From positions 85,930 through 149,929 of the forward strand of contig NZ_JADWOX010000013.1 in assembly GCF_016135805.1 (NCBI RefSeq): a stretch of 64,000 bases of DNA, read 5' to 3'. Below the pieces are notes generated by a model that saw only the letters and a list, made by a program, of their open reading frames with translations, ran no database searches and was not told the origin of the DNA. The position numbers and the translations under genes are program-made. Below, in pieces: positions 43,570-53,293 of the stretch. The stretch comes from Caulobacter hibisci. Its GTDB lineage: Bacteria; Pseudomonadota; Alphaproteobacteria; Caulobacterales; Caulobacteraceae. Every line of letters starts with the position of its first letter. The first letter of the stretch is position 1.

Positions 43570-45942
43570 CTAGCGCCGCTTGCCCCGCCGCACGCCCTTC
43601 GGCAGCCCGCCACGCGGCTTGATCGCCGCCTGCCGCCTTGCCCCGAGCCGCGGCCGCGGCAGGTTCGGATCGGCCGGCACGGGATCGCTGAGCATCTCGA
43701 ACAGCAGGCCGCCGGTCACCGGGGTGGCCTCGCGCAGGCGGATCTCGACCGACAGGCCCAGCGGCCAGCGCTTGCCGGTGCGCTCGCCGACCAGGGAGTG
43801 CAGCTTCTCGTCGTGGACGAAGAACTCCTCGCCCAGGCCCGAGATCGGCACCAGGCCGTCGGCGCCGGTCTCGTCCAGCTTCACGAACAGGCCGAAACGC
43901 GTGACGCCGGTGATGCGGCCGGCGAAGGTCGCGCCGACGCGGTCGGCCAGGAACGAGGCGATGTAGCGGTCGGTGGCGTCGCGCTCGGCGGCCATGGCCC
44001 GGCGCTCGGCGTGGGTGATGACCTCGGCGGTGTCCTTGATGCGGGCGATGTCCTGGTCGGTCAAACCATCGTCGCCCAGCCCCAGGGCGCGGATCAGCGC
44101 CCGGTGCACGATCAGGTCGGCATAGCGCCGGATCGGGCTGGTGAAGTGGGCGTACTTGGCCAGGTTCAGGCCGAAGTGGCCGATGTTGTCGCTCGAATAG
44201 TGGGCCTGCATCTGGGTGCGCAGGACCACCTCGTTGATGATCGCCGCGTGCGGGCTCTCGCGGGTCTCGGCCAGCAGCTGGTTGAAGCGCGCGGTCTGCG
44301 GGGCCTCGCCCTTGTTCCAGCGGATCTCCAGGGTGTGCAGGAAGTCGGCGAGGTTCTGCACCTTCTCCAGGCTGGGGGTGTCGTGCACGCGATAGATCAG
44401 CGGCGTGCGCTTGGCTTCCAGGCTCTCGGCGGCCGAGACGTTGGCCTGGATCATCATCTCCTCGATCAGCTTGTGGGCCTCGAGGCTGGCGCGGCGGGTG
44501 ATCGAGGCGATCTCGCCGGCCTTGGTGATGACGATGCGGCGCTCGTCGCTTTCGATGGCCAGGGGCGAGCGCTGCTCGCGGCCCTTGCCCATCAGGCGGA
44601 AGGCCTCCCACAGGGGCTTCAGGATCGGATCGAGCAGCGGCGGGGCCTTGTCTGGATCCTGGCCGGCCGGCGGCGGCGTGCCGTCGATGGCGGCCTGGGC
44701 CTGTTCGTAGGAGAGCTTGGCGGCCGAGCGCATCAGGCCGCGCACGAAGCGGTGGCTCTTCTTGCGGCCCGACTTGTCGAACACCATCCGCACGGCCAGG
44801 GTCGCGCGGTTCTCGCCTTCACGCAGGCTGCACAGGCCGTTCGACAGGGTCTCGGGCAGCATCGGCTCCACCCGGTCGGGGAAGTATACGCTGTTGCCCT
44901 TGTCGCGGGCGTCGCGGTCCAGGGCCGAGCCCGGGCGCACATAGGCGGCGACGTCGGCGATGGCCACCCAGACGATCCAGCCGCCCTTGTTGTGCTCGTC
45001 CTCGTCGGGATGGGCGTAGACGGCGTCGTCGTGGTCGCGGGCGTCCACCGGATCTATGGTCACGAACGGCAGGTCGCGCAGGTCCTCACGGCCCTCCAGC
45101 GTCGGCGGCTTGGCGGCCGCGGCCTCTTCCTCGGCCGCCTCGGAGAAGCCGGTCGGGATGCCGTGGCTATGGATGGCGATCAGCGAGGCGGCGCGAGGGT
45201 CTTCCTCGTGGCCGACCGTCTCCAGCACGCGGCAGGGCTTGGGACCGTAGCGGCCGGCATGGCCGGCCTGCTGCACGACCACAAGGTCGCCTTCGCGCAG
45301 ATCCATCACCCCGGGCTGGGCTGGGTCGAGGACGTAGCTGTCCTTGGACTTGCGATCGACGGGCTCGACGCGGATCTCGCGGCGCTGCTTGCGCACCACG
45401 CCCAGCACCTTGTGGGCGCTCTGGCCCAGGCGCTTGATCAGCCGGGCCTCGTACTCGCCGCTTTCCAGCTTCTCGAAGCGGACCAGCAGGCGGTCGCCCA
45501 GGCCCGGTGCGCCGGCGGCGGCCTCGTTGCGGTCGGGAGCCAGGCGCACCGGGGCGACGTCGTCGTCGCCCTTGGTCAGCTTGACGAACAGGTCGCCGTC
45601 GCCGTCGCGCTCGACCACGTCGACGACGCCGACGGGGGGCAGGGAGCCTGCCTCGGCGAAGCCGCGGCGGCCGCGCTTGCCCAGCTGGCCTTGGGCTTCC
45701 ATCTCGCGGATCATCTCGCGCAGGGCGCGGCGATCGCCGCCCTTCAGGCCAAAGTGGCGGGCGATGTCGGCCTTGGCGGCCTCGCCGGCGTCACGCAGGA
45801 ACGCCAGCAGGGTCTCCTTGTCGGGCAGGCCGGCGGGCGGCCGGGCCTTCGACGGCAGCTTCGGCGGCGCGGTCTTGGGCGAGCCCGCCTTGGCGCGCGC
45901 GGACTTCGGGGAAGCGGACTTGGGAAGGCGAGGTTTGGCCAT
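43570..45942 (-). CDS. rnr: Ribonuclease R
   Basis: The 790-residue exoribonuclease contains, in order: a basic N-terminal tail, a helix-turn-helix region (IARHFGLKGGDRRALREMIREME), cold-shock-like domains, the RNB catalytic domain (ARDHDDAVYAHPDEDEHNKGG, DRVEPMLPETLSNGLCSL, acidic metal residues) and an S1 domain (GATFAGRITGVTRFGLFVKL) before a basic tail. It degrades structured RNA 3' to 5'. Its position next to topA and dprA matches the Caulobacter arrangement. A short membrane protein gene follows. Confidence 0.97.
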   Translation of the reverse strand: MAKPRLPKSASPKSARAKAGSPKTAPPKLPSKARPPAGLPDKETLLAFLRDAGEAAKADIARHFGLKGGDRRALREMIREMEAQGQLGKRGRRGFAEAGSLPPVGVVDVVERDGDGDLFVKLTKGDDDVAPVRLAPDRNEAAAGAPGLGDRLLVRFEKLESGEYEARLIKRLGQSAHKVLGVVRKQRREIRVEPVDRKSKDSYVLDPAQPGVMDLREGDLVVVQQAGHAGRYGPKPCRVLETVGHEEDPRAASLIAIHSHGIPTGFSEAAEEEAAAAKPPTLEGREDLRDLPFVTIDPVDARDHDDAVYAHPDEDEHNKGGWIVWVAIADVAAYVRPGSALDRDARDKGNSVYFPDRVEPMLPETLSNGLCSLREGENRATLAVRMVFDKSGRKKSHRFVRGLMRSAAKLSYEQAQAAIDGTPPPAGQDPDKAPPLLDPILKPLWEAFRLMGKGREQRSPLAIESDERRIVITKAGEIASITRRASLEAHKLIEEMMIQANVSAAESLEAKRTPLIYRVHDTPSLEKVQNLADFLHTLEIRWNKGEAPQTARFNQLLAETRESPHAAIINEVVLRTQMQAHYSSDNIGHFGLNLAKYAHFTSPIRRYADLIVHRALIRALGLGDDGLTDQDIARIKDTAEVITHAERRAMAAERDATDRYIASFLADRVGATFAGRITGVTRFGLFVKLDETGADGLVPISGLGEEFFVHDEKLHSLVGERTGKRWPLGLSVEIRLREATPVTGGLLFEMLSDPVPADPNLPRPRLGARRQAAIKPRGGLPKGVRRGKRR

Positions 45943-45987
45943 GTCCCCCGTCTAAGCCGTTTCCCGGGCGAAGGAAACGAGGAGAAC

Positions 45988-46365
45988 CTAGTACAGGTCC
46001 TCGATCCGCTGCGGCGCCTGCTGGGCTGGCGGGACCTCGGGCTTCTTCTCGGCTGGAGCCGGCGTCACCGGCGCAGGCGGGGCTTCGATCACCGGCGGGG
46101 CGGCAGCGGCGGCTTCCGTCGGCGCGGTCTCTTCGGCCTTTGGCGCGGGCGGCGGGGGCGGTGGGGCCTCCACCTCGAGCGCGGCCGGCAGGGCGTCCTT
46201 GATCGGCACGCCCGAGACCTCGGCCAGCGGCGCGGTCGAGACCGCGTCCGCCGGCTTGCCGGTGTCGAGCACGCCGCGCAGCCCCATCACGAAGCCCACG
46301 ACGCTGACCGCCGAGAGCAGCACCACCACCAGCGGCAGCGGCAGAGGACGTTCGAGCGTGGTCAT
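45988..46365 (-). CDS. Single-span membrane protein with Pro/Ala/Glu-rich tail
   Basis: The start ATG 46363-46365 gives 125 residues. A transmembrane helix lies at about 12-32 (LVVVLLSAVSVVGFVMGL), followed by a predicted soluble part rich in Pro, Ala and Glu (PPPPPPAPKAEE, APAEKKPEVPPAQQAPQRIEDLY). This looks like a membrane-anchored, extended spacer, as in TonB-like or peptidoglycan-interacting proteins, but the usual C-terminal domain is missing. It lies between rnr and topA on the same strand. Function unknown. Confidence 0.68.
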   Translation of the reverse strand: MTTLERPLPLPLVVVLLSAVSVVGFVMGLRGVLDTGKPADAVSTAPLAEVSGVPIKDALPAALEVEAPPPPPPAPKAEETAPTEAAAAAPPVIEAPPAPVTPAPAEKKPEVPPAQQAPQRIEDLY

Positions 46366-46397
46366 GGCCAAAGTCTACTCCCCCCGACTACCTGCCG

Positions 46398-49067
46398 TCA
46401 CGCCTCGGTCTTGGCCTTTGCCGGCGCCTTTTTCGCGGCCGGCTTCTTGGCGGCAGGCTTCTTCGCCGCCGCCTTCTTCGGCTTGGCCTCGGCCTCGTCG
46501 CCCTCGGCTTTCGCGGCCTTGGTCGAAGCCTTCTTCGGCGCGGCCGCCTTCTTCGCAGGCTTCTTGCCGCCGCCCTTGGCGACGCGTTCGGCCAGCAGGG
46601 TCACGGCCTCGGCCAGGGTCAGGGCCGCCGGATCCGCGCCCTTGGGCACGTTGGCGTTGGTGTCGCCATGCTTGATGTAGGGGCCAAAGCGCCCCGACAG
46701 CACCCGCACCGGCTTGCCGTCCTCCGGGTGGGCGCCCAGCTCGGCCAGGGCCGCCGCGGCCGCGCGCTGCGGACGCCCGCCGCCGGCCCGCTTGTCAGCC
46801 AGGACGGCGACGGCGCGGTTGAGACCGACGTCGAACACCTCGTCGGCGTTCTCCAGATTGGCGTAGGTGCCGTCGTGCAGCACGAACGGCCCAAAGCGCC
46901 CCAGGCCCGCCGTGATCGGCTTGCCGTCATCGGGGTGCAGGCCCACCTCGCGCGGCAGCGACAGCAGGCGCAGGGCCTTTTCAAGATCCAGCGCCGCCGG
47001 CGTCCAGCCCTTGGGCAGGCTGGAGCGCTTGGGCTTTTCGCCTTCCGCCGCCACTTCCTCGACATAGGGGCCGAAGCGGCCGTTCTTCAGCCACACGGCG
47101 CGGCCGGTGGCGGGATTGATCCCCAGGTCCTTGTCGGCGCTCTCGGCGTCGCCGTCGCCTTCCGACACGCCAAGTTGGCGCGTGTAGCGGCATTCCGGAT
47201 AGTTCGAGCAGCCGATGAAGGCGCCGAACTTGCCGGTCTTCAGCGACAGTTGTCCCGTGCCGCAGGTCGGGCAGGTGCGCGGGTTCGAGCCATCGCCCCG
47301 GTCGGGGAAGATGTGCGGGCCCAGGGCGTCGTTCAGCGCGTCGAGCACGTTTGTGGTGCGCAGTTCGGCGATCTCACCGACGGCGGCGTGGAAGTCCTTC
47401 CAGAACTCGCGCAGGAATTCCTTCCAGTCGAGCTTGCCGTCCGAAACCAGGTCGAGCTTTTCTTCCAGGGCGGCGGTGAAGTCGTACTCCACGTAGCGGC
47501 GGAAGAACTGCTCGAGGAACGCGGTGACCAGGCGGCCCTTGTCCTCGGGGATGAAGCGCTGCTTCTCCATCTTCACGTATTCGCGGTCGCGCAGCACGGT
47601 CAGGACCGAGGCGTAGGTCGACGGACGGCCGATGCCCAGCTCTTCCATCTTCTTGACGAGGCTGGCTTCGGAATAGCGCGGGGGCGGTTCGGTGAAGTGC
47701 TGGTCGGCGCGGGCCTCGATGACCTTGGCGGTTGCGCCTTCCTCGATCACCGGCAGGCGGGCGCTGTCTTCGTCGCCCTCGTCGTCGCGGCCTTCCTCGT
47801 AGACGGCCAGATAGCCGGGGAACAACACCACCTGGCCGGTGGCGCGCATGCCGGTCTGGCCGTCGGCGCTTTCCAGGTCGACGGTGGTGCGCTCGATGCG
47901 GGCGCTTTCCATCTGCGAAGCGATCATCCGCTTCCAGATCAGCTCGTACAGGCGGCCCAGATCCGGATCCAGGCGCAGCGAACCGGGGTTGCGGTTCAGG
48001 CTGGTCGGCCGGATGGCTTCGTGGGCCTCCTGGGCGTTCTTGGCCTTGGCCTTGTAGTAGCGCGGGCTCTCGGGGACGTAGGGTGCGCCGTAGACGTTGC
48101 CGATGACGCTGCGCGCCTCGGCGATGCCTTCGGGCTCCACCGACACGCCGTCGGTCCGCATGTAGGTGATCAGACCGACGGTCTCGCCGCCGATGTCGAT
48201 GCCTTCATACAGCTTCTGGGCGGCCTGCATGGTGCGCTGGGCGGAAAAGCCCAGCTTGCGGGCGGCTTCCTGCTGCAGGGTCGAGGTGGTGAAGGGCGGG
48301 GCGGGCGAGCGCTTGCCGGGCTTCTTCTCGACGGCGACGACCTTGAACACGGCGCTGGTCACGGCGGCCTTGGCGGCCAGGGCCGAGGCCTCGTTGCCCA
48401 GGTCGAACTTGGTGAGCTTCTTGCCCTCGTGCTTGACCAGGCGAGCCAGGAACGGGTCGGCGCCGGCCGAGACGTCGGCGTCGACGCTCCAGTATTCCTG
48501 GGTCTTGAAGCGCTCGATCTCCAGTTCGCGGTCGACGATCAGGCGCAGGCAGACCGACTGCACGCGGCCGGCCGAACGCGAACCGGGCAGCTTGCGCCAC
48601 AGGACGGGCGAAAGGGTGAAGCCGACCAGATAGTCCAGAGCGCGGCGGGCGAGGTAGGCCTCGACCAGCTCCATGTCGAGGTCGCGCGGATTGGCCATCG
48701 CCTCCAGGACCGAGGTCTTGGTGATGGCGTTGAAGGTCACGCGCTGGATGGACTTGTCCTTCAGCGCCTTCTTCTTGTTCAGCACCTCGAGCACGTGCCA
48801 GCTGATCGCTTCCCCTTCGCGATCCGGGTCGGTGGCGAGGATCAGGCGGTCGGCCTTCTTCAGCGCGTCGACGATGTCGGACACGCGCTTGGACGACTTG
48901 GCGTCGACCTCCCAGCTCATCGTGAAGTCGTTGTCCGGCTCGACCGAGCCGTCCTTCGACGGCAGGTCGCGGATATGCCCATAGGAGGCCAGAACCGTGT
49001 AGTCGGACCCGAGGTACTTGTTGATGGTCTTGGCCTTGGCCGGGCTCTCGACGACGACGACGTTCAT
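46398..49067 (-). CDS. topA: DNA topoisomerase I
   Basis: The 889-residue type IA topoisomerase relaxes negatively supercoiled DNA. It has the Toprim domain (VVVVESPAKAKTINKYLG, DPDREGEAISWH), the catalytic Tyr in GLITYMRTDGVSV (about residue 310), one four-Cys zinc finger (CPTCGTGQLSL, CSNYPECRY) and repeated C-terminal modules ending in FGPYI/FGPFVL repeats. The last 60 residues are Lys/Ala-rich, a common DNA-binding tail. It is downstream of the dprA cluster and upstream of rnr. Confidence 0.97.
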   Translation of the reverse strand: MNVVVVESPAKAKTINKYLGSDYTVLASYGHIRDLPSKDGSVEPDNDFTMSWEVDAKSSKRVSDIVDALKKADRLILATDPDREGEAISWHVLEVLNKKKALKDKSIQRVTFNAITKTSVLEAMANPRDLDMELVEAYLARRALDYLVGFTLSPVLWRKLPGSRSAGRVQSVCLRLIVDRELEIERFKTQEYWSVDADVSAGADPFLARLVKHEGKKLTKFDLGNEASALAAKAAVTSAVFKVVAVEKKPGKRSPAPPFTTSTLQQEAARKLGFSAQRTMQAAQKLYEGIDIGGETVGLITYMRTDGVSVEPEGIAEARSVIGNVYGAPYVPESPRYYKAKAKNAQEAHEAIRPTSLNRNPGSLRLDPDLGRLYELIWKRMIASQMESARIERTTVDLESADGQTGMRATGQVVLFPGYLAVYEEGRDDEGDEDSARLPVIEEGATAKVIEARADQHFTEPPPRYSEASLVKKMEELGIGRPSTYASVLTVLRDREYVKMEKQRFIPEDKGRLVTAFLEQFFRRYVEYDFTAALEEKLDLVSDGKLDWKEFLREFWKDFHAAVGEIAELRTTNVLDALNDALGPHIFPDRGDGSNPRTCPTCGTGQLSLKTGKFGAFIGCSNYPECRYTRQLGVSEGDGDAESADKDLGINPATGRAVWLKNGRFGPYVEEVAAEGEKPKRSSLPKGWTPAALDLEKALRLLSLPREVGLHPDDGKPITAGLGRFGPFVLHDGTYANLENADEVFDVGLNRAVAVLADKRAGGGRPQRAAAAALAELGAHPEDGKPVRVLSGRFGPYIKHGDTNANVPKGADPAALTLAEAVTLLAERVAKGGGKKPAKKAAAPKKASTKAAKAEGDEAEAKPKKAAAKKPAAKKPAAKKAPAKAKTEA

Positions 49068-49213
49068 TACGACTCTGGGCTAGGGGAGGTTGGATCGCCT
49101 TCCGGGCGAACCAGGGGGCGAGCGCCGGAAAGTGGGGGCGAGCCTATGACAATGTCAACGGCGGCTGTGCGAACCTTCGCAATTGCCGATGTCTCGCCTG
49201 TCGACCTCTCTCT

Positions 49214-50914
49214 TTAGAGAGAGGGGCGCGGAGGTCCTTGTCGGAAATCGCACAGGCCGGGATCGCGCTCGGCCTCCGGCGTCAGGACGAGACGCTGATA
49301 GGTCTCGACGCCGTCGCCTTGCGGCAGGAACGTCACCACCTGCGTCGGGCCGTCGCCGGTCCGCACGACCAGTTCGTAGGGAATGCTCGCGTCGCCGCCG
49401 CGGCCCTTGCGGCGCTCGACGATGATCATGCCGTTGCGCAGGCCGGCGCGATAGGCGGCGCTGGTCTCGCGCAGGTCGGCGACGCTCATCGTCCCCTTGT
49501 CGTCCACGCTGGGCTCGAAGCCGCGGTCGAAGGTCGGCGTCGTCGCCTGTTCGACGCGGGCGCAGGGCAGGAAGGCGGCCGAGGGCAGCCTGATCGGCGC
49601 GCCCAGGGCGACATGGGCTTCGATGTCGTCGGCGACGTTCAGCCCGCGCGCCCTGGCGGCGTCGATGAAGGCGGCCAGCATCGTGGCCTCCGGCTTGGCG
49701 TCGCGGCCCGCGGCCTGGTCGCGCAGCACCTGGTCGAGGCTCGATCCGGCCTGGCGCAGCCTGGCGTCCCAGATCGCCGCCAGCAGCGATCCGCGCTGAT
49801 AGGCCAGCTGGTCGACGCCGGGCTCGGTCCAGAACTTCTCCGCCGCCTCCTTGTTGGGCATGGCGATGACCGGCGAGGTCCCATAGGCCTTCAGCGTTTC
49901 GTTCCAAGCGGCGGTGAAGCCCGCCGGCGTCATCAGGCGCGTGCGCGCCAGCAGCCGGCGGGCGTAGAAGTCGGTGAAGCCCTCGCTGAACCAGTAGCCT
50001 CGCGGGCCGAAGGCCTGGCCCAGGCGGCTGGGATTCCAGGCGTGGAAGATTTCGTGCGCCAGCAGCACGCGCATGTCCTCCAGCGTCATGTTCGAGGTCG
50101 TGACCATGGCGAAGGCCTGTTCCTTGCCCGTGCCGTGGAAGGCGGCGGCGTTCTCCGGCTTCAGGCTCTGGGCGGTCACCAGGAACGGCCGCTTCTGGTT
50201 GTCGCCGAAGAAGCCGCGCTCGGCGGCCAGTATGGCTTCCAGTTCGCGGGCCAGGTCCGCCTCGGCGAAGGCGTAGGTTCCCCGGATGGCCAGACGGACG
50301 GGGCCGGAGCGGATGATTTTGACGTCACGCCCGCCCATGAAGACGCTGTGGCGCAGATCGCCCGTCCAGTCGGCGGCGTCTTCGAGATTGCTGGCCAGCT
50401 TGAAGTCCTTTGGCCAGTCCTTGCCCCAGTCGAATGAACCGGGACCGTCCTCGCGGCCGTCGATGACGACCAAGGCGCTGGCGCCGTCTACATAAAACCA
50501 CGACGGGCGGACCCACGGTTCGCTGGGATAGCCGTCGGACTGGCCCGGGTCGCGACCCAGCGTGTCACGGACGGTGTAGCGCAGCACCAGCCTGCGCCCG
50601 GGCTTCGAGCGTACGATTCGCTCCTTGGGCGTGTCCTCGACGATCGAGTCCGCTCCCTCGACCGTCAGGTTCGACAGGTTGCGCCAGATTTCCTTCCGAC
50701 CCATCCAGTTGTGGGGCAGGGACAGGCGGGTTTCGCCGTCGGCGTCGGCCTTGAAGGTCGCAGTGATCCGCAGCCCCGTCAGGTCCTGGCCGTCCATGAT
50801 CGGCGAGACGGCGTAGGCGACCGGCGCGGGCTTCAATTTCGGCTCGGCCAGCGCCGGAGCCGTGAAAACGAACAGCGCCGCCAAAGCACCAGAAATCCTC
50901 GAAATCAAGCCCAC
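49214..50914 (-). CDS. Exported M61-like metallopeptidase with C-terminal PDZ-like region
   Basis: From GTG 50912-50914 with GGGGG upstream, the protein is 566 residues. It begins with a signal peptide (MGLISRISGALAALFVFTAPALA). The zinc site is LLAHEIFHAWNPSRLG (about residue 285) with YWFSEGFTDFYARRLL giving the third ligand, as in M61 glycyl-type aminopeptidases. A late segment (TMSVADLRETSAAYRAGLRNGMIIV) resembles a PDZ fold. The protein would act in the periplasm, cleaving N-terminal residues; the substrate is unknown. It begins about 16 bases after the dprA stop. Confidence 0.8.
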   Translation of the reverse strand: MGLISRISGALAALFVFTAPALAEPKLKPAPVAYAVSPIMDGQDLTGLRITATFKADADGETRLSLPHNWMGRKEIWRNLSNLTVEGADSIVEDTPKERIVRSKPGRRLVLRYTVRDTLGRDPGQSDGYPSEPWVRPSWFYVDGASALVVIDGREDGPGSFDWGKDWPKDFKLASNLEDAADWTGDLRHSVFMGGRDVKIIRSGPVRLAIRGTYAFAEADLARELEAILAAERGFFGDNQKRPFLVTAQSLKPENAAAFHGTGKEQAFAMVTTSNMTLEDMRVLLAHEIFHAWNPSRLGQAFGPRGYWFSEGFTDFYARRLLARTRLMTPAGFTAAWNETLKAYGTSPVIAMPNKEAAEKFWTEPGVDQLAYQRGSLLAAIWDARLRQAGSSLDQVLRDQAAGRDAKPEATMLAAFIDAARARGLNVADDIEAHVALGAPIRLPSAAFLPCARVEQATTPTFDRGFEPSVDDKGTMSVADLRETSAAYRAGLRNGMIIVERRKGRGGDASIPYELVVRTGDGPTQVVTFLPQGDGVETYQRLVLTPEAERDPGLCDFRQGPPRPSL

Positions 50915-50930
50915 GCCCCCATGCACGCCG

Positions 50931-52028
50931 TCAGGCGCTCGACACCAGTCCGCCCGGCAGAAGATCCGCCCGCTCGGCCAGGGCCAGCTCCACAAGGGCA
51001 GCCATCACCGCTGAAGTCGGCGCTTTTACGGCCCGCACCAGTTCGTCGCGCGAGACCGGGGTGGGCGAGAGCAGGGCGGCCAGGCGTTCGCGCAGGGCGT
51101 CGTGGTCGAGGTCGTCGGCGGCCGGGTCCGGATCCCAGGTCCGCTCGCGTTCGCGCATCGAGGGCGAGGCCGACAGCGAACGCAGCACGTCCTCGACACC
51201 CTCGCACAGGATCGCGCCCTGGCGGATCAGGTCGTTGGGGCCCTTGGCGCGCGGATCCAGCGGCGAGCCCGGCACGGCGAAGACGTCGCGGCCCTGCTCG
51301 GCGGCCAGGCGGGCGGTGATTAGCGAGCCGGACTTCAGCTCGGCCTCGACCACCACGACGCCCAGCGACAGGCCCGAGATGATGCGGTTGCGGCGGGGAA
51401 AGTCTTTGGCCTGGGCCCGGCGCAGGGGCGCGCTCTCGGAAACGATGCAGCCGGCCTCGGCGATGCGGGCGTGCAGGCCCGCGTGCTCGGGCGGATAGAT
51501 GTCGGCGATCCCGCCGCCCAGGACGGCGATCGTGCCGGTCGACAACGAGCCCTCGTGCGCCGCGCCGTCGACGCCGCGCGCCAGGCCCGAGACCACGACA
51601 TGGCCGTGCTGGCCGAGCTCCGCCGCCAGTTGGCGGGCGAAGCGCTGGCCGGCGGCCGAGGCGATGCGGGCGCCGACGATGGCGATGCTCGGCTGGGGCA
51701 GGAGTTCGTAGTGGCCCAGCGCCCAGATCACCGGCGGCGGCGGATCCAGGCTGGCCAGGCGGTGCGGGAAATCAGGCTCGCAGGCGCAGATCAGGCGAGC
51801 GCCGAGCCGGTCGCCATCGTCCAGTTCGCGCAGGATCTCGTCTTCCGGCGGCGGCCGCAGCGGGGCCGCGCGGCCCGCCCGACGGGCTAGGTCGGGCAGG
51901 GCGATCAGCGCCCGCTCGGGCGAGCCGAAGCGCTGAAGAAGGTGGTCGAAGGCGACGGGGCCGACCGTCTCGGTGCGCGCCAGGCGAAGCCAGGCCAGGC
52001 GTTCCTTGTCCGAGAGGCCCCGCGTCAT
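50931..52028 (-). CDS. dprA: DNA processing protein DprA
   Basis: The start ATG 52026-52028 overlaps the plsY stop by one base. The 365-residue protein contains a helical N-terminal region, the Rossmann-like DprA domain (SIAIVGARIASAAGQRFARQLA, GLARGVDGAAHEGSL, GTIAVLGGGIADIYPPEHA, FPRRNRIISGLS) and a C-terminal winged helix (LSPTPVSRDELVRAV). DprA loads RecA on incoming single-stranded DNA during transformation. Its position downstream of plsY matches the Caulobacter cluster. Confidence 0.95.
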   Translation of the reverse strand: MTRGLSDKERLAWLRLARTETVGPVAFDHLLQRFGSPERALIALPDLARRAGRAAPLRPPPEDEILRELDDGDRLGARLICACEPDFPHRLASLDPPPPVIWALGHYELLPQPSIAIVGARIASAAGQRFARQLAAELGQHGHVVVSGLARGVDGAAHEGSLSTGTIAVLGGGIADIYPPEHAGLHARIAEAGCIVSESAPLRRAQAKDFPRRNRIISGLSLGVVVVEAELKSGSLITARLAAEQGRDVFAVPGSPLDPRAKGPNDLIRQGAILCEGVEDVLRSLSASPSMRERERTWDPDPAADDLDHDALRERLAALLSPTPVSRDELVRAVKAPTSAVMAALVELALAERADLLPGGLVSSA

Positions 52029-52675
52029 CAGGCTTCCGGAGGCGGCGTCTCGGCCGTCTTCTTCTTGCCGATCCGGGGCTCCTCGCCCTTGAGCAGCCGG
52101 CGGATGTTGTCCTTGTGGCGGATGTAGATCAGCACGGCCATGAACAGGCACAGGGCCAGGATTGGATAGGGGCGGTCGGTGGCCAGGGCGAAGGGCGCGG
52201 CCAGGGCGGCGGCGGTCAGGGCGGCCAGCGAGCTGATGCGGAACAGGGCGGCCATGGCCAGCCAGGTCGCCGCGGCCAGCAGGCCCACGGGCCAGGCGGC
52301 GGCCAGCAGCACGCCGTAGAAGGTGGCCACGCCCTTGCCGCCGTTGAACTTCAGCCAGACGGGGAAGATGTGGCCGGCGAAGGCCGCGCCGCCGGCCAGG
52401 GCGACGACGGCCGGATTGCCGTGGCTCAGCCAGTGGGCCAGGCCCACGGCGACCGCGCCCTTGCCGCCGTCGCCCAGCAGGGTGATGGCCGCCAGGTCCT
52501 TGCGGCCCGAGCGCAGCACGTTGGTCGCGCCGATGTTGCCCGAGCCGATCTTGCGGATGTCGCCGGCGCCGCCCAGGCGGGTGGCGATCATGCCGAACGG
52601 GATCGAGCCCAGCAGGTAGCCCCCGATCACGGCGATCGCGAGGGTCAGATAGACGGCGGGGGCGAGGCTTTCCAA
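52028..52675 (-). CDS. plsY: Glycerol-3-phosphate acyltransferase PlsY
   Basis: The 215-residue membrane enzyme transfers the acyl group from acyl phosphate to glycerol 3-phosphate, the first step in phospholipid synthesis. Motifs are GYLLGSIPFGMI, GDIRKIGSGNIGATNVLRSG, the Gly-rich LGDGGKGAVAV, and LKFNGGKGVATFYGV. Five hydrophobic segments follow the family pattern. A Lys/Pro-rich cytoplasmic tail ends the protein. It sits directly upstream of dprA. Confidence 0.95.
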   Translation of the reverse strand: MESLAPAVYLTLAIAVIGGYLLGSIPFGMIATRLGGAGDIRKIGSGNIGATNVLRSGRKDLAAITLLGDGGKGAVAVGLAHWLSHGNPAVVALAGGAAFAGHIFPVWLKFNGGKGVATFYGVLLAAAWPVGLLAAATWLAMAALFRISSLAALTAAALAAPFALATDRPYPILALCLFMAVLIYIRHKDNIRRLLKGEEPRIGKKKTAETPPPEA

Positions 52676-52781
52676 GAATGCTACCTTTGCGCGAGCGAAC
52701 CATGGCCAAGCTTGCCGAGAGAGGCAAGCCCGTTCTGCGCCTCTTACAGCGCTTCTGGCTCCCGGCGAAGCGGGCGTGAGG

Positions 52782-53270
52782 CTAGACGGCGATCGGCGCG
52801 TCGCGGCGCTGCGGCGGCCAGCGGGTTCGTATCGCGCAGATCAGGGCGGCGACGCCGCCGATCCCGGCGAACAGGCCGGCGGCCAGAGGGCGGGGTTCGT
52901 CCGGCGCCAGCCAGTCGACGGCGAAGGCGAGGCTGCCCGTCGCGGCGCCGGCGGCCGTCACGGCCAGGAGGTAGAGAAGGGCGCCGCGCGCCTCGCTTAC
53001 CCGCCACGACACCAGCCCCAGGGGAAGGGCGGCCAGGAAAAGCGGCGGCGCCGCCCAGGGGAAGCTGAGCAGGCCGAAGGGCGATGTCCAGATCACGTAG
53101 CCTACGTCCGCCATCCGGATCAGCATGCGCTCGGTCCGGATCGTGTAGGCCCATGTGCAGACCCACAGCAGCACGAACGCGGTCAGCGCCCAGCCGAGGG
53201 GGAACCAGAGCAGGGCATGGGCCAGGGGCCGTTTCGCGCTTCCTGCCGACATCTCCGCTTGCGCGGTCAT
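52782..53270 (-). CDS. Polytopic small membrane protein (162 aa)
   Basis: ATG 53268-53270 gives 162 residues with four hydrophobic segments: ALLWFPLGWALTAFVLLWV, LSFPWAAPPLFLAALPLGL, ALLYLLAVTAAGAATG and PLAAGLFAGIGGVAALICAI. I recognise no family. An upstream in-frame extension is antisense-like and rejected. With the next gene it separates plsY from pyrX on the same strand. Both look like unrelated small membrane proteins inserted into an otherwise conserved neighbourhood. Confidence 0.7.
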   Translation of the reverse strand: MTAQAEMSAGSAKRPLAHALLWFPLGWALTAFVLLWVCTWAYTIRTERMLIRMADVGYVIWTSPFGLLSFPWAAPPLFLAALPLGLVSWRVSEARGALLYLLAVTAAGAATGSLAFAVDWLAPDEPRPLAAGLFAGIGGVAALICAIRTRWPPQRRDAPIAV

Positions 53271-53293
53271 GGCGACACCGGCTCCATCCGGGC

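Noticed and set aside
43798..46680. A 960-codon open frame on the plus strand opposite rnr
   Set aside because: Antisense shadow of ribonuclease R, with composition typical of reverse-frame GC codons.
46668..49217. An 849-codon open frame on the plus strand opposite topA
   Set aside because: It is the antisense shadow of a clear topoisomerase gene in high-GC DNA; the translation is low-complexity Ala/Gly/Gln-rich with no family motif.
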